A DNA stretch of 64,000 bases from Grammothele lineata (taxonomy: Eukaryota > Basidiomycota > Agaricomycetes > Polyporales > Polyporaceae): NCBI GenBank assembly GCA_002150815.3, contig NDFF03000002.1, positions 1 through 64,000 of the forward strand, in the 5' to 3' direction. The position numbers and the translations under genes are program-made. Each line of letters opens with the position of its first letter. Within the stretch, counting starts at the first letter, position 1. Positions 21,451-31,791 of the stretch are shown here, piece after piece. The notes under the pieces were generated by a model that worked only from the letters and a program-made list of their open reading frames with translations, was not told the DNA's origin and searched no databases.

Positions 21451-21458
21451 CTTTTATG
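21451..21458 (-). promoter_or_regulatory. TATA-like element of the FAD oxidoreductase gene
   Basis: On the minus strand this reads CATAAAAG, about 115 bases upstream of the ATG at 21338. This is within the range expected for a TATA box with a leader. Confidence 0.4.
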
Positions 21459-22883
21459 AGCGGAACAAGAGCACGACAGGACCGTGCCGGCAGGCGTATG
21501 TTATGTCACACCTACGCGACTCAAGGCCGGAGGCGGCGGCGAGCACAGCTGTGTCCACGGTTAATCGGCCGTTCCGTCACATCGTTCTTTGCGTCCGGGA
21601 CCCGGAAGGGCGACAGCTTCAGTGACTCCTGTCACAAATAGTCCTTTGTGGCCCATGTCCGACGTTTCGTGGGTCCAGAGACCGGAGTCCAGGGACGGAA
21701 ATGACGGCGCAGAAAGAGATAATCAACCGATCTTGGCTCGTGCGTGTGAGTGCGCGGAGGACTTGCGGAGGGATGGTAGAGGCAGCGCGAGGACCAGGCA
21801 CGCCGGGCGGACGCGCACGCGCGACCTGCATGGTCCTCGTCTGGGATGAAAGCCTCTCGGTCCTCGGTCCTCGGGGGGAGTGACGCCATGGGAGGCGTCG
21901 TTGCGATGCCAGTGGGAGGGCGTCATTAGCGTGGGGGAGCGAGGGCGGAGCACTGAATGCAGCGAAAGCCCGTGTTCGGTCTGACCCTGACGTTGCGCTG
22001 ACAGGCCGGCGCGTATGGCTAATGTTGGTTATATGTCGTCAGATGCCCGGACCCTCTACGCAGCGCGTCCGCGGCGTTTCATGAGCCCAGTGGCATCACG
22101 GGGCTCGGCGTGGGCTGGGCGGGGCCGACGGGCGGGGTGAGATGCGCGAGCAGCTTACGTGCACGGAGGGCGTGGTCCGCGGACGATGAGCGGCCAATGA
22201 CCACGGTGTTTTTCTTCTGTGGGCAGAGCGCGTCCAGTGGATATCTCGTTCCCAGCGACGACCACATGCACGAGCCTGCAGGCATGTATCCTGTTCTTCT
22301 TCGGCGACAACGATTTCCGATGGAGTCGTCGCCGCGGAGGTGGACGGAGGCCACAGAGAGGCGTCTGTCGGGAGGGAGGCACGGTTAACACGCGGAACGC
22401 CCAACGAGGATTTCGACGGATTCGAGTCGAGGATGCGTACCGAGGTGCGTGAACATTTACTCCCCGATATGCCGTCGTACCGGCTCGCGCAATACGAGGG
22501 CGACCGAGGGGTCCTCGAGATGGATTAGGATGGATTGGAATGGATTACTGTTGTCGTCGATAGGTACCAACAACGAATGCGCGGAGAACCAACGGCGTGC
22601 GAATGTCTGCGATATCCGACTCATGGAAGACAAACGAAAGGAGCAACATGCGTTCGTCATCCCGACAAACGCGGCTCCGGTCGCCGGCCCCCTGTGCGGC
22701 CCGGGGTCAGCAGGCGTCGACTCAGCGTCTCAAGTACACGCGCCTGTTTGGGCGCCAGTAAGAACTGTACAGTACCTCTCGGCGTCTGCCGGGTGGCTGA
22801 GCCTTCCGCGTCCGCCGTCGTCCGCGCCGCCGACAGCACCAAAGGCAACAAATCCCGCCCCGCCCCCTCCTCAAGCCCTCAAA
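21459..22883. other. 1.4-kb intergenic region upstream of RPL27
   Basis: It is flanked by the promoters of the FAD oxidoreductase (minus) and RPL27 (plus). I see no gene with recognisable features. A short run of near-repeats of ggattggaatggatt lies at about 22520-22546, and a palindromic tgtacagta at about 22766. Long overlapping frames here are typical chance frames of GC-rich DNA. Confidence 0.45.
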
Positions 22884-23641
22884 ATGCCCAAGAGTGCGTC
22901 CCCGCCGCCGCCGCCTGCTATATCTATGTCGTCGTGCTGACCATTTGCTCCGTCGCGCACAGTCTACAAGCCCGGCAAAGTACGCGAGACCGAACCTATG
23001 TCCATATATCTATATCTCATATTGGAATCCTTTCTGTTAGGTCGCGATCGTCCTCCAGGGCCGCCAGGCGGGGAGGAAGGTCGTCGTTATCAAGCAGCTC
23101 GATGAGGGCACCAAGGAGCGGCCATACCCCCACGCCATCGTCGCCGGCATCGAGCGCTACCCCCTCAAGGTGACCAAGCGCATGGGTGCGAAGAAGCTCG
23201 CCAAGCGGAGCAAGGTCAAGCCCTTCATCAAGGTACGCTATTTTCCCTGCGTTCGCACCCTGGGTTTTGGAGGTGTTAGGAAGAAGGTTTTGGTATTGAC
23301 ACGGTATGCAGGTCGTCAACTACTCGCACCTCTTCCCCACCCGTTACGCGCTCGAGCTCGAGGGTCTCAAGGGTGTCGTCGGCTCAGAAACGTTCAAGGA
23401 GGTGTCGCAGCGGGAGGACTCGAAGAAGCAGATCAAGAAGCTTTTGGAGGATCGTTACACGAGCGGGAAGAACAAGTGGTTCTTCCAGCCTCTTCGCGTG
23501 CGTATTCTTCCCTTGTCTTTCGTCAATATCCACTGCACTTTCCCCGCGTCGGGATTGTTCCGTGCATTCCGCTCCCCTCTCCCTCTTCGAATTTGCGTTC
23601 GTGGCGATGACTCTGACTGACAACGTCTATTGCAGTTCTGA
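22884..23641 (+). CDS. RPL27: 60S ribosomal protein L27 (eL27)
   Basis: Exons 22884-22893, 22963-22979, 23041-23232, 23312-23497 and 23636-23641 give exactly 136 aa, the universal length of eL27. It begins [20 protein letters not shown], and [20 protein letters not shown] and [10 protein letters not shown] at the C-terminus are diagnostic. Exon 1 (10 nt), exon 2 (17 nt) and exon 5 (6 nt, one Phe codon plus stop) are extremely short. Early introns in ribosomal protein genes often enhance expression. Structural component of the large ribosomal subunit. Confidence 0.97.
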
Positions 23642-24013
23642 TTCATTTGGGTCCCGCTTTCTCCTTGTTGTGCCGCTGCTGTTCGCAAAACCGCTACATG
23701 TACATCACATGTCCACGCATGACGCATGCCCCCCACACTACCATCATGTCCCAATCATAGTATGCCATGGGTGACGACAACCTGTTGTTTGTACGTGCGG
23801 GATTCCGAATGCCCGGCCTCATACGCTCTACACTCGGCACTCGATTTGGTCGGATGTCCGTCGGGGGTGCAATAGTAGTAGGTGGGATGCGTACAACATC
23901 TCCACGACGCTCGTCTGGGCCGCCGTACGGCCGTATTCTAATTTTCGTTACAACGACATTCGGTCCATGTGCGGACGTGCGATGGGTAGAAGGTAGGACT
24001 GGATATAAGTACG

Positions 24014-24160
24014 AGAGAGAGAGACGTCATAGCGTGACAATACTACTGATCGGGAGACGACGGTGCGCGCGGAGCAATATGGGGAGAGGTCAACAACGTA
24101 TCGTGAACGCGAGAGAGGGCGAGAGAGGGAGAGAGAGGGAGAGGGAAAGGGAAAGGGGGA
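24014..24160 (+). repeat. GA-rich simple repeat
   Basis: Purine runs of (ga)n and (gagg)n type, such as gagagagagac and gggagagagagggagaggg, interrupted by about 70 ordinary bases. This is a microsatellite-like tract in the intergenic 3' region. Confidence 0.8.
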
Positions 24161-24238
24161 TGGCGCGATCTCAAGCTGGGAAACCAAGACGCTAATAGAC
24201 AGACGCGGCGAGACCGGGCGGGATGTACACTATATGTG

Positions 24239-24300
24239 GAGAGGATGGGAGGAGACGAGGAGTGGACGAGGAGGTGGACGAGGAGGTGGAAGGTGATGTA
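24239..24300 (+). repeat. Short tandem repeat of a gaggaggtggac unit
   Basis: Two to three copies of the 12-15 base unit gaggaggtggacgag follow the GA tract. It is noncoding by context. Confidence 0.6.
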
Positions 24301-24548
24301 AGTGGCCGGCGCGTATGGAGATGTAGATGTCTGAAGCGTGGAGTTGGAGGTGGACGTGTCAAATAAGTGGATGGATATGCCGATGCTGAGACAGACGAAA
24401 GAGAGAAAACTATGAGCATGAGAGGCAGCACACGGGGAGCAGCTCAGGCTTTCGAGTCCGAGCGCGTATCCCAGCGCCTCGTACTGTGGCACGTACCAAT
24501 ACTGCCCCAGTACACAACAATACTCGGGAGTTGAATTCCCTCAAGGCC

Positions 24549-27500
24549 TCACGACCCCAAGTCGCCCACCCGCGTGAGCGCAGCCCGCCGCTTCTTCTTC
24601 GGCGGCTCCTGCACCTCGTCCCCTCTGTCCCCTCCGCCCCCGCCGCCCGAGCTAGTGCCGGAGTCGACCCCGAGCCCACCCATGTTCTCGTCCACGCTCG
24701 CCGCGGGCGTCAGCGGCGGTTGCTGCTGCTGCTGCTGCTCCGGGGCAGCGCGCTTCGCGGGGACCGTGCTCCCGCTCGTACTCGGGGTGGGCGGGAGCGG
24801 CGGGGGGAGCGCGCTCACGGGGGAGATCGCATGTCCCTGGCCGTACCCATGTGCGTGGGCATGCGCGTGGGCAGGGAGTGCAGCGGGGAGCGCGAGGGGG
24901 GTCGAGAGCGGCGTCTGCTGCGTGGACGCGGCGGAGGTGGAGTTGGTGAGCGGGAGGGCGTGGTGGTGCGCGATGGACTGGAGCTGGAGGGTGTGCTGCT
25001 GCGTGTGGTGCGCGGGGAGGAGCTCGTCGAAGACGGCGAGGGTGCAGTAGCCGTCGCGCGAGGAGAGGACGAGGCATTGGCCGTCGGGGGACCTGCGTCG
25101 TATGTGAGCGACCGCGTTCATCTCTATGAGAAAAATAGAGAGAGAGGAAGGGAAGGGGCGACTCACCAGCTCATGTCCGTAAACTCATCATAATGCAACT
25201 TCGTCAACAAACACACCGGCCCTGCCTGCTGCGTGTCGTACACCATCACCGTATCCATCGTCGCCACCGCATACAGCATCCTATACGGCAGCGCGAACAA
25301 GCTCGCCGTCGCGAGCGCCGGCACCGGCACTGGAGCCGTCGTCGTCGTCGTGGGGGTCGCGGGGGGCGCGGGCGTGCCGGGCTTCGACGCCGCGGGCGTT
25401 GGGGCGCGGAAAGAATCCGCCGCGGAGAGCGCAGGGGAGGGCATCGTCGCCGCCGCCGCCGCCGAGGACGAAAACGAGAGCGGGCCGGTACTGGTAGGGA
25501 TGGCGATGCGCGGCGAGGGTGCGACGATCCCGCTCTGCTTCGTCGGGGACGCCAGCGGGGTCTTCTCCGACCCGCTGCTGCCCCCGATCCCGAGCCCGAG
25601 CCCGGGACCGGGACCGGGGCCGAGGGCGGGCACGGAGCCGGGTGCGACCCCGACGTCGACGTCGACCGCCGCCTCCGTGTCCTTGTCGAGCGTGACCGTC
25701 TTCGGCTCCGGCTGCTCCGCCCCTCCCGCGCCCGCGCCCGAACCCGCACCGAGGACGCCGGGCCGGAGCTCGTAGAGGATGGGCGAGAAGCGGACCGCGA
25801 CGCTCGCCTTCTTGTGCCCCGGCAGGCGCGCGACGGGCGGGCGCGCAAAGTTGGCGCGCGAGTAGATGTACACGGACGAGCCCGAGGCGTCCTTGCCCTC
25901 CCCTGCGTTGTTGCCCCCGCCTGCGCCTGAGCCGGGGTGGCCTTTGCGCCCGCGCTGCTGTTGGGGTTGTGGCTGTTCGGCGGGCTTGGCGCTCGAGCTG
26001 GTGCCGGACCCGGGGACGACGGAGGGGTCTTCGAACTGCCCTGCGGGGGTAAGCAAGAGGCCGCCGTCGGGGCTGAACGTGAGCCTCCTGAAGAAGTTCG
26101 TGAAGCTCTCGTCCCCATACAGCTTCACGGACGCCCACGCCGTCGTCGACGGCGCCATGCGTATCGCAGGTAGAGCAGGCATCGGCGACGGCGAGCGGCC
26201 GTACCGGCTGTAATTGGCGGGCGAGCTCGGCGCGTTCGAGCCGCTGAACGACGAGCGGCGGGACGAGGACCGTTCGTACGGCGGGGGGAACATCGACATC
26301 GAGGGCGTGCTCGCGACGGACGCCGTCGGCGTCAGGAGCGCGCTCTGCTGCTGCTGCTGCTGGTCCTTGGAGCCGCCGCTCGAGGACGCAGCGACCTCGT
26401 CGTTGAGGCGCTCGCTCACGCTCGTGATCACGCTCTCCGTCTCGCTCGCGGTCGACTCGCGGCGGAAGTGGTTCCGGGTGCGGCCGTGCGTGCTCGGGGT
26501 GCGGCTGTGGCGGCGGTGGCCCATGCGCGTGTTCTTCCCGACGGCGTGGACCTCGAGCGTGCCGGACTTGTAGGAGATGCTGTAGATGTGCATCGAGCGG
26601 TCGCTGCTCTGCGTCGCGATGTACTCGTTTAAGGGGTCCCAGGCGACGCCCTGCACGTAGTGGTTGTGTTCGGCGATTTCGTGCACGCACTTGCCTGTGA
26701 AGTGCGTTTAGTTCATCTGCGCTGCTGTATATTTGGGGTGGACAAGAAGAGCGTTCGGTGCGTTCTAGCCCCTCATATCGAACGCATGACGATGCCGAAC
26801 GAGCGGCTTCTGGCCATGCAGCAGCACCTAAACCACCCAGTTCCTGCCGTAGCCGCAGAAGTGCGGTAACTGCTATTACTGGCTGCTGCGTCACAGGATA
26901 CCGCGGAATCACTGTCCGCCTCTATCGCACAGGCTATGCCCACAGACGCGCTAACCTCGGCCCTAGCCACAGGCCGCAGCACAGGCGCGAATAGCACAGA
27001 ACACATTACGTGCCCTCCCCGTGATACGCGGTGCCAGGCTCACAGAGACAGGGGATCCTAAAACAAGCGCGACGACCACTCACCTTCACTAGCGGTGAAT
27101 ATCCGCGCACAATTATCCGTGCTCCCAGCGATAATGTACTCCCCCGTCGGGCTCCACGCCAGGTCGTACACCTGCATCGTCGTGCACCTGCCACCCGCGC
27201 CCGTCGGCCGTCAGCTTCCCACACCGCGCAGCCCAGGGGGAGTTACAGTAACACCCACCTAAACGTCGTGCGCGGCTTCCAGTACTCCTTCTCATATTGC
27301 ACGTCCTCCGGCGCGAGGTCGCTCCCGTACGCGCTCGCGTGCGGGCTCGTCGTCGGCGCCCAGACGATGATCATCCCGTCTGTCCGTCCGAACCGTCCGT
27401 CACGTCCCCCACGCCCCACAGAAATGAACGAACGCGCGTCCCGTCACAATAATACGAGAACGTCAGCACAACCCTTGCCCACACGCGCGCCAGGGCCAGA

Positions 27501-28118
27501 GCCGAGGCGAAAAGGACGCACCGTCTCCCGCGGACGCGATGAGGTCCCCTATTGTTCCCAGACGGCCGTGCGGCGCGCCCCAAAGTCAGCCATGCGCGTT
27601 CTCTCCCCTTCGAGGGCGCACCGTGTGCGACCACTCACCGTTCGGGCTGAAGCGGACGACGTTGACGGCGGCGGAGTGGCGGGAGAGCGTGGCGAGGTAC
27701 TCGACGCGCGGCGGGCGCGGCGCGGGCGGGGGCTCCGCGGCGCCCTCGACGAGCGAGGGCGGGAGGATGTTTGGGTGCACCATCCATAGCTGACCACCGC
27801 CGCGAGTTGAAGCCCAGGCCCAAGTGCGGGAAATACGGGGAGTAGCCCGTCAGCACCACCTCTCTGAATCGTGTGGCCCTTCCCCACAGTGGACACCGAG
27901 CGGGCGGGTCTCGCCTATGCGGGGGATAGGGATAGGGGAGGAGAGGGGAAACTTACCCGGACGTGATTATCCTCACCGCCGGTGGCGAGACGGTACGCCT
28001 GGGCGGCGAATGCCTTGTCCTGCGCAGGGCGCGCCTTCTTGAAGGGCACGGGCTGGAAGTCGCAGGTGGAGATGGGCTTTGAGTCGTGCCAGCGGATTTC
28101 GAGCGTGCGGACGCGCAT
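24549..28118 (-). CDS. CAC2: Chromatin assembly factor 1 subunit B (Cac2/p60 WD40 protein)
   Basis: The model is complement of exons 24549-25092, 25167-26694, 27084-27187, 27259-27379, 27522-27548, 27639-27789 and 27957-28118, encoding 878 aa, all in phase. The N-terminal WD40 repeats show LEIRWHDSKPISTCDF, VNVVRFSPNG, LIASAGDDGMIIVWAP, QVYDLAWSPTGEYIIAGSTD, and CVHEIAEHNHYVQGVAWDPL followed by QSSDRSMHIYS. These are the landmarks of the CAF-1 middle subunit, which works with the p150 and p48 homologues to deposit H3-H4 during replication. The propeller is interrupted by a very long Ser/Pro/Gly/Ala-rich insert (about residues 240-680). It resumes at LFALPYRMLYAVATMDTVMV and WSPDGQCLVLSSRDGY, and the protein ends in a PKKKRRAA basic stretch resembling a nuclear localisation signal. 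Exon 3 is 27 nt. Confidence 0.93.
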
Positions 28119-28571
28119 CGTGGGCGCGGGGTACGCACGGGGCTGGTGTGTCGTAGGTTGGGGAGGGTGGGTGTAGTAGCTGCAGGGACAGGGGAGAGAG
28201 GAGAGAGACTGAAGCTGAAGAGGAGAGGGGAAGGCTGAGCCTAAGGAGGCCCAAGGGCTGAGATGTGGGGAGTGGCTGGGCCCGAGCAAGTGGCTCAGGA
28301 CAAGGCCTGTGACGCCGGCAGAGTGCGAATCCTCTTCTCTCCTCACGTCCATTCGTCCGTCCATTCGTCGCCCGCCCTTTGTCCCCTCCTTCCCGATACG
28401 CTCTGCCCCGCGCTCATGTTTCATCTCTACAACGCAACAGCAGCTTATCCGCCAGCAGCACTCCACCGACCCCGAGCGGACGCGCGATATATATTCTACA
28501 GCATGGGTTCGACAAGCGCGCGGTACCGATACAATGCCAACTAAGTACTAAATGTGTGAGACTATGCGTGA
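28119..28571. other. Intergenic: CAC2 promoter and NUP54 3' end
   Basis: These 453 bases separate the CAC2 start from the NUP54 stop, both genes on the minus strand. No gene or repeat was recognised. Confidence 0.5.
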
Positions 28572-31311
28572 TCACAGCGTACTCGCCCGCAGCGTCGCCG
28601 TCGACGCCATGAGCGTGTCCGGGTCCTCCTCCTGCTGCGGGCTCCCCTGTATGATCGCCAGATCCTTCATGTCCTTCTGCAGCAGCTTCGTCAGGTGCAC
28701 CAGCCCCGCCTGCTCGTCCGCCAGGATCTACAAACGCGCGCGCACACAGCGGCAAAAAGCAACCATCAGCAACAGTCAGCGACACGCCTTTCTTCCGTAA
28801 TGAAAACGACCGCGCCGCGCCGCGCCGTCATATCGCACGACAGCGGCCCGCCACGGACACAACGCACGGTACTCACCTGAGCGATCTGCGCCAACCCCTC
28901 CTCGTCGACTACCGTCCACTCCACCCCTCCCCCTGGCCCGCCCCCGCCCCCAGCCCCCGCGCCCCTCCTCTCGCGCGCGGCGCCCACCGCCCCAACCAGC
29001 GCCCACAGCTCGTTCAGCTTGCCCCTCAGCCTGCCCCCCGCGCCGCCCGGCCTGCGCACCTCCTCGTCGATCTCCTCGAGCGCCGCGCGGAGCGCCTCCT
29101 CCTCGGGCCGGAGCGCGGACGAGCGCAGCGCGGGGATGAGCAGGTGCAGGTGCTGCGCGAGCCGGAGCACGCGGTGCGCGAGCTGCGTTTGGAGCGCGGA
29201 GGCGCGTTGCAGGCGGGAGGCGTTCTTGAGCTGGTGGGCTTGGGTGAGGGCGGATATCCGGGTTTGGAGGTCCTATACGAGAGATAGGGAGGGGTCAGTA
29301 CTTGGTGAATGGGACGGCGGGAGCAGTACGGCGCCCGGAGAGGTACGGTCACCGGGGAGAACGACGGCGAAGGGGGCCCGTGCAATACGCCGGTCGGGGT
29401 GATACCCGGGCATACATCCTCCGCCGCGAACGAGACCGCCACAGTTCGGCATCATGGACATACCTTGACTTTCGCCTGGTGGTCTGCAGCTTGTTGCGTC
29501 TGCGCCTCCACCCGCTTCTGCAAGTCCTCGAAGCCCGTCGCGATCACCGGGACGAAACTACACGAGAAAGTCAGCTAAACACAGGGTGAAGAGCAAAGGC
29601 GACCCACCAACTAGGATCGGGGTTCTCCCTGACCGCCTTCTGCCACAACGCCTCGTTCGTCGCGTTCGGCGGGCGCCCATACAAATGCACCTGCGCCGGG
29701 TCGACCAAGTTGTAGAAATAATGCTGTAGCACCCCCCACCCCCAGCTCAGCTCAACCCATCATATACCTCCATCACACACCACGCAAATACAACTCACCT
29801 GGAACCGACACTGCGGCGAGCCCGCGTTCCACGCAAGCGCGACCCCCTCCATCCTCTGCGCGAGCTGTACGTGCTGGCTCTGCGCGTCCTGCTGCGGGTT
29901 CGGGGCGGCCACCACGGACGCGCCCGCCCCCGCGGGGCGCGACGCGAACAGACCCCCACCGCCGCCGTTAAGCCCACCGAGGGTGCTCGTGCCGAAGAGC
30001 CCCATGCCCCCTGGTTTTTGTTGTTGTTGCTGCTGTTGTTGGGGCTGTCCGAAGAGCGATCCCCCAGGCTGTTGTTGTTGTTGCGAAGCGGCGGTCCCGA
30101 AGAGCGAAGTAGACCCCTGGCCTGCCGTGTTCCCGAATAGAGACGTCCCGGGCTGAGTCGTCGTGCCCCCGAACAATCCTCCACCCGTTGTTGTCGGGGC
30201 GGTCGAGCCGAAAAGTCCCCCGCTGGGGTTAGTCGTGGTAGTCGAGCCAAAGAGCCCTCCTGAGGGCGCGCTGGTGCCCGTGTTCGCGTTCGTGTTCCCG
30301 AACAGACCGCCACTGGTCCCAGTATTGACGGTGTTGCCAAAGAGCCCGCCCCCAGAGGTACCTGGGGCGGAGGTGTTGGTGTTGCCGAACAGCCCGCCTG
30401 ACGGCGCGGTCGCGTTCGTCGTGGTGCTGCCAAATAGGCCGGAGCCCGTGTTCGTACCGGGGTTGGTTGTGTTTCCGAAGAGCCCGCCGCTGGGGGTGCT
30501 GGTGTTGGCGTTTCCGAAGAGACCGCCTCCGGGGGCGCTGGTGGTGGTGTTAGTGGCGGCGCCGAATAGCCCGCCACCCGTGTTTCCTGGAGGTGTGGTC
30601 AGTCCAGTTCGTGAATGTAACAAGAGAGGAGGAACGGGAAGGTGAAATAGGCAAGGGTCCCATAACGCGGGTGGTTCAAACTCGTGCGGCGGCACAAAGC
30701 AAGCCAGCAGCTCCTCACGACAAACGCCTTTCACGGCCGGCAAAACCATAGCTCGATAACGCCGTCGCACTCTTCACATATATACCGTGCACGCACAAAA
30801 CCACCCACACAGCTCGAGAGCCCAAACACAGAACCCGCATAGCAAGTGGCGCACACATACCTGCTTGCGCCGGCTGCGTCGACCCAAACAGCCCTCCCGA
30901 CGGTGCCGCACCTCCAACGTTCTGCTGCCCCGCGGTGCTCCCAAACAGCCCTCCCCCTTGTTGTTGTTGTTGTTGCTGCTGCTGTGGCTGCTGCTGATTC
31001 GCGTTCGCGTTCCCAAACAGCCCGCCCCCGCCCGTCCCGAACGCGCCGGTACCCGTACCCGCACCCGCACCCGTATTCGTGTTCGTCGCCCCAAAAAGCC
31101 CGCCTCCCCCGGCGTTGGCGTTCGTGTTGGTGCCCTGCTGCGAAGGGTTCCCGAAGAGCGAGCCCCCAACTGCAGGGGCGCCGGCGTTGGTCTGAGGGGC
31201 CCCGAACGCGCCTGTGCCGCCACCGAAGAGGCCGCCGCCCGGGGGTGCTTGTTGTTGCTGCTGTTGTTGTTGTTGGGGCTGGGCGGTCCCAAACGCGCCG
31301 AACGCTGACAT
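28572..31311 (-). CDS. NUP54: Nucleoporin Nup54/Nup57 (GLFG repeats plus helical Nup54 domain)
   Basis: The model is complement of exons 28572-28727, 28877-29272, 29464-29557, 29608-29723, 29799-30586 and 30861-31311, encoding 666 aa, all in phase. Residues 1-390 carry dozens of GLFG repeats separated by Asn/Thr/Gly and Gln-rich linkers. From about residue 395 the conserved Nup54 region reads [39 protein letters not shown] and [20 protein letters not shown], then a coiled coil ([13 protein letters not shown]). The protein sits in the Nup62-Nup58-Nup54 channel complex of the nuclear pore. The start at 31311 is preferred over 31323 because the duplicated pseudogene conserves this ATG. The gene is head-to-head with the BAH gene. 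A broken, inverted copy of its 5' half lies at 1618-3133. Confidence 0.94.
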
Positions 31312-31791
31312 CGCTGGCAACAAATATGGGACGGAGAGAAGAGAAAAGGAGAGGAGAGGAGAGGACGGCTGAGAGGGACGCGGCGGTGGCTGGAGAGGGC
31401 GGGACGCGCGCGCGCCCAGCGCAGTGACCAGTGACCACGGTGCGCGAGGCGAGGCGCCGGCGCTGTTTGGCGTGCTTTGTGCGGCGGGCGGGCGTCGGCG
31501 ACTCCAAGCGCTCGCCGGGAACGTCCTGGCGACCCTGACTTCGATGAGCTCACGCTACCAGATGACCCTGAACGCGAAGGTTCGTCGCGGACACGCGTCG
31601 CCCTCGTCGACGCTTGCCGCAGCACGTCTACCATGTTCGTGAACGCAGACCGTAGACCGTCCAGCGAGACTCCGTGTTCCACATGCCCCAGCCCCGGTGT
31701 CGAGGTAACCCTTCCGAATCGCTCTTCTCTTCCGAGTCCTCTCCCGCGCCCCTCAGCTGTCCTTAGAGACGGCGAGCCGCCGTCGCCTGGC
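31312..31791. promoter_or_regulatory. Divergent promoter of NUP54 and the BAH-domain gene
   Basis: The region contains a tandem cagtgaccagtgaccac motif near 31421-31439. The pseudogene copy at about 1685-1702 preserves it with little change, so the duplicated block took the promoter along. An in-frame ATG for the BAH gene exists at 31633, so part of the interval may be coding. Confidence 0.55.

Larger units (their letters stand above)
23642..24548. other. Intergenic, RPL27 3' side and CAF-1 B 3' side
   Basis: This is a convergent region with no supported gene. Apart from the purine-rich repeats at 24014-24160 and 24239-24300, nothing structured was seen. Confidence 0.5.

Noticed and set aside
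24014..24300. CRISPR-like or satellite array
   Set aside because: The repeats are simple purine tracts without regular spacers, and the organism is a eukaryote.
25281..26912. 543-codon Arg/Ala-rich minus-strand frame overlapping CAC2
   Set aside because: It is a shadow of the CAC2 insert in another frame, with a composition typical of off-frame GC-rich DNA.
1..31540. One large palindrome uniting NUP54, BTB and orphan inverted pairs
   Set aside because: The midpoints of the three pairs differ by several kilobases, so they are separate events.
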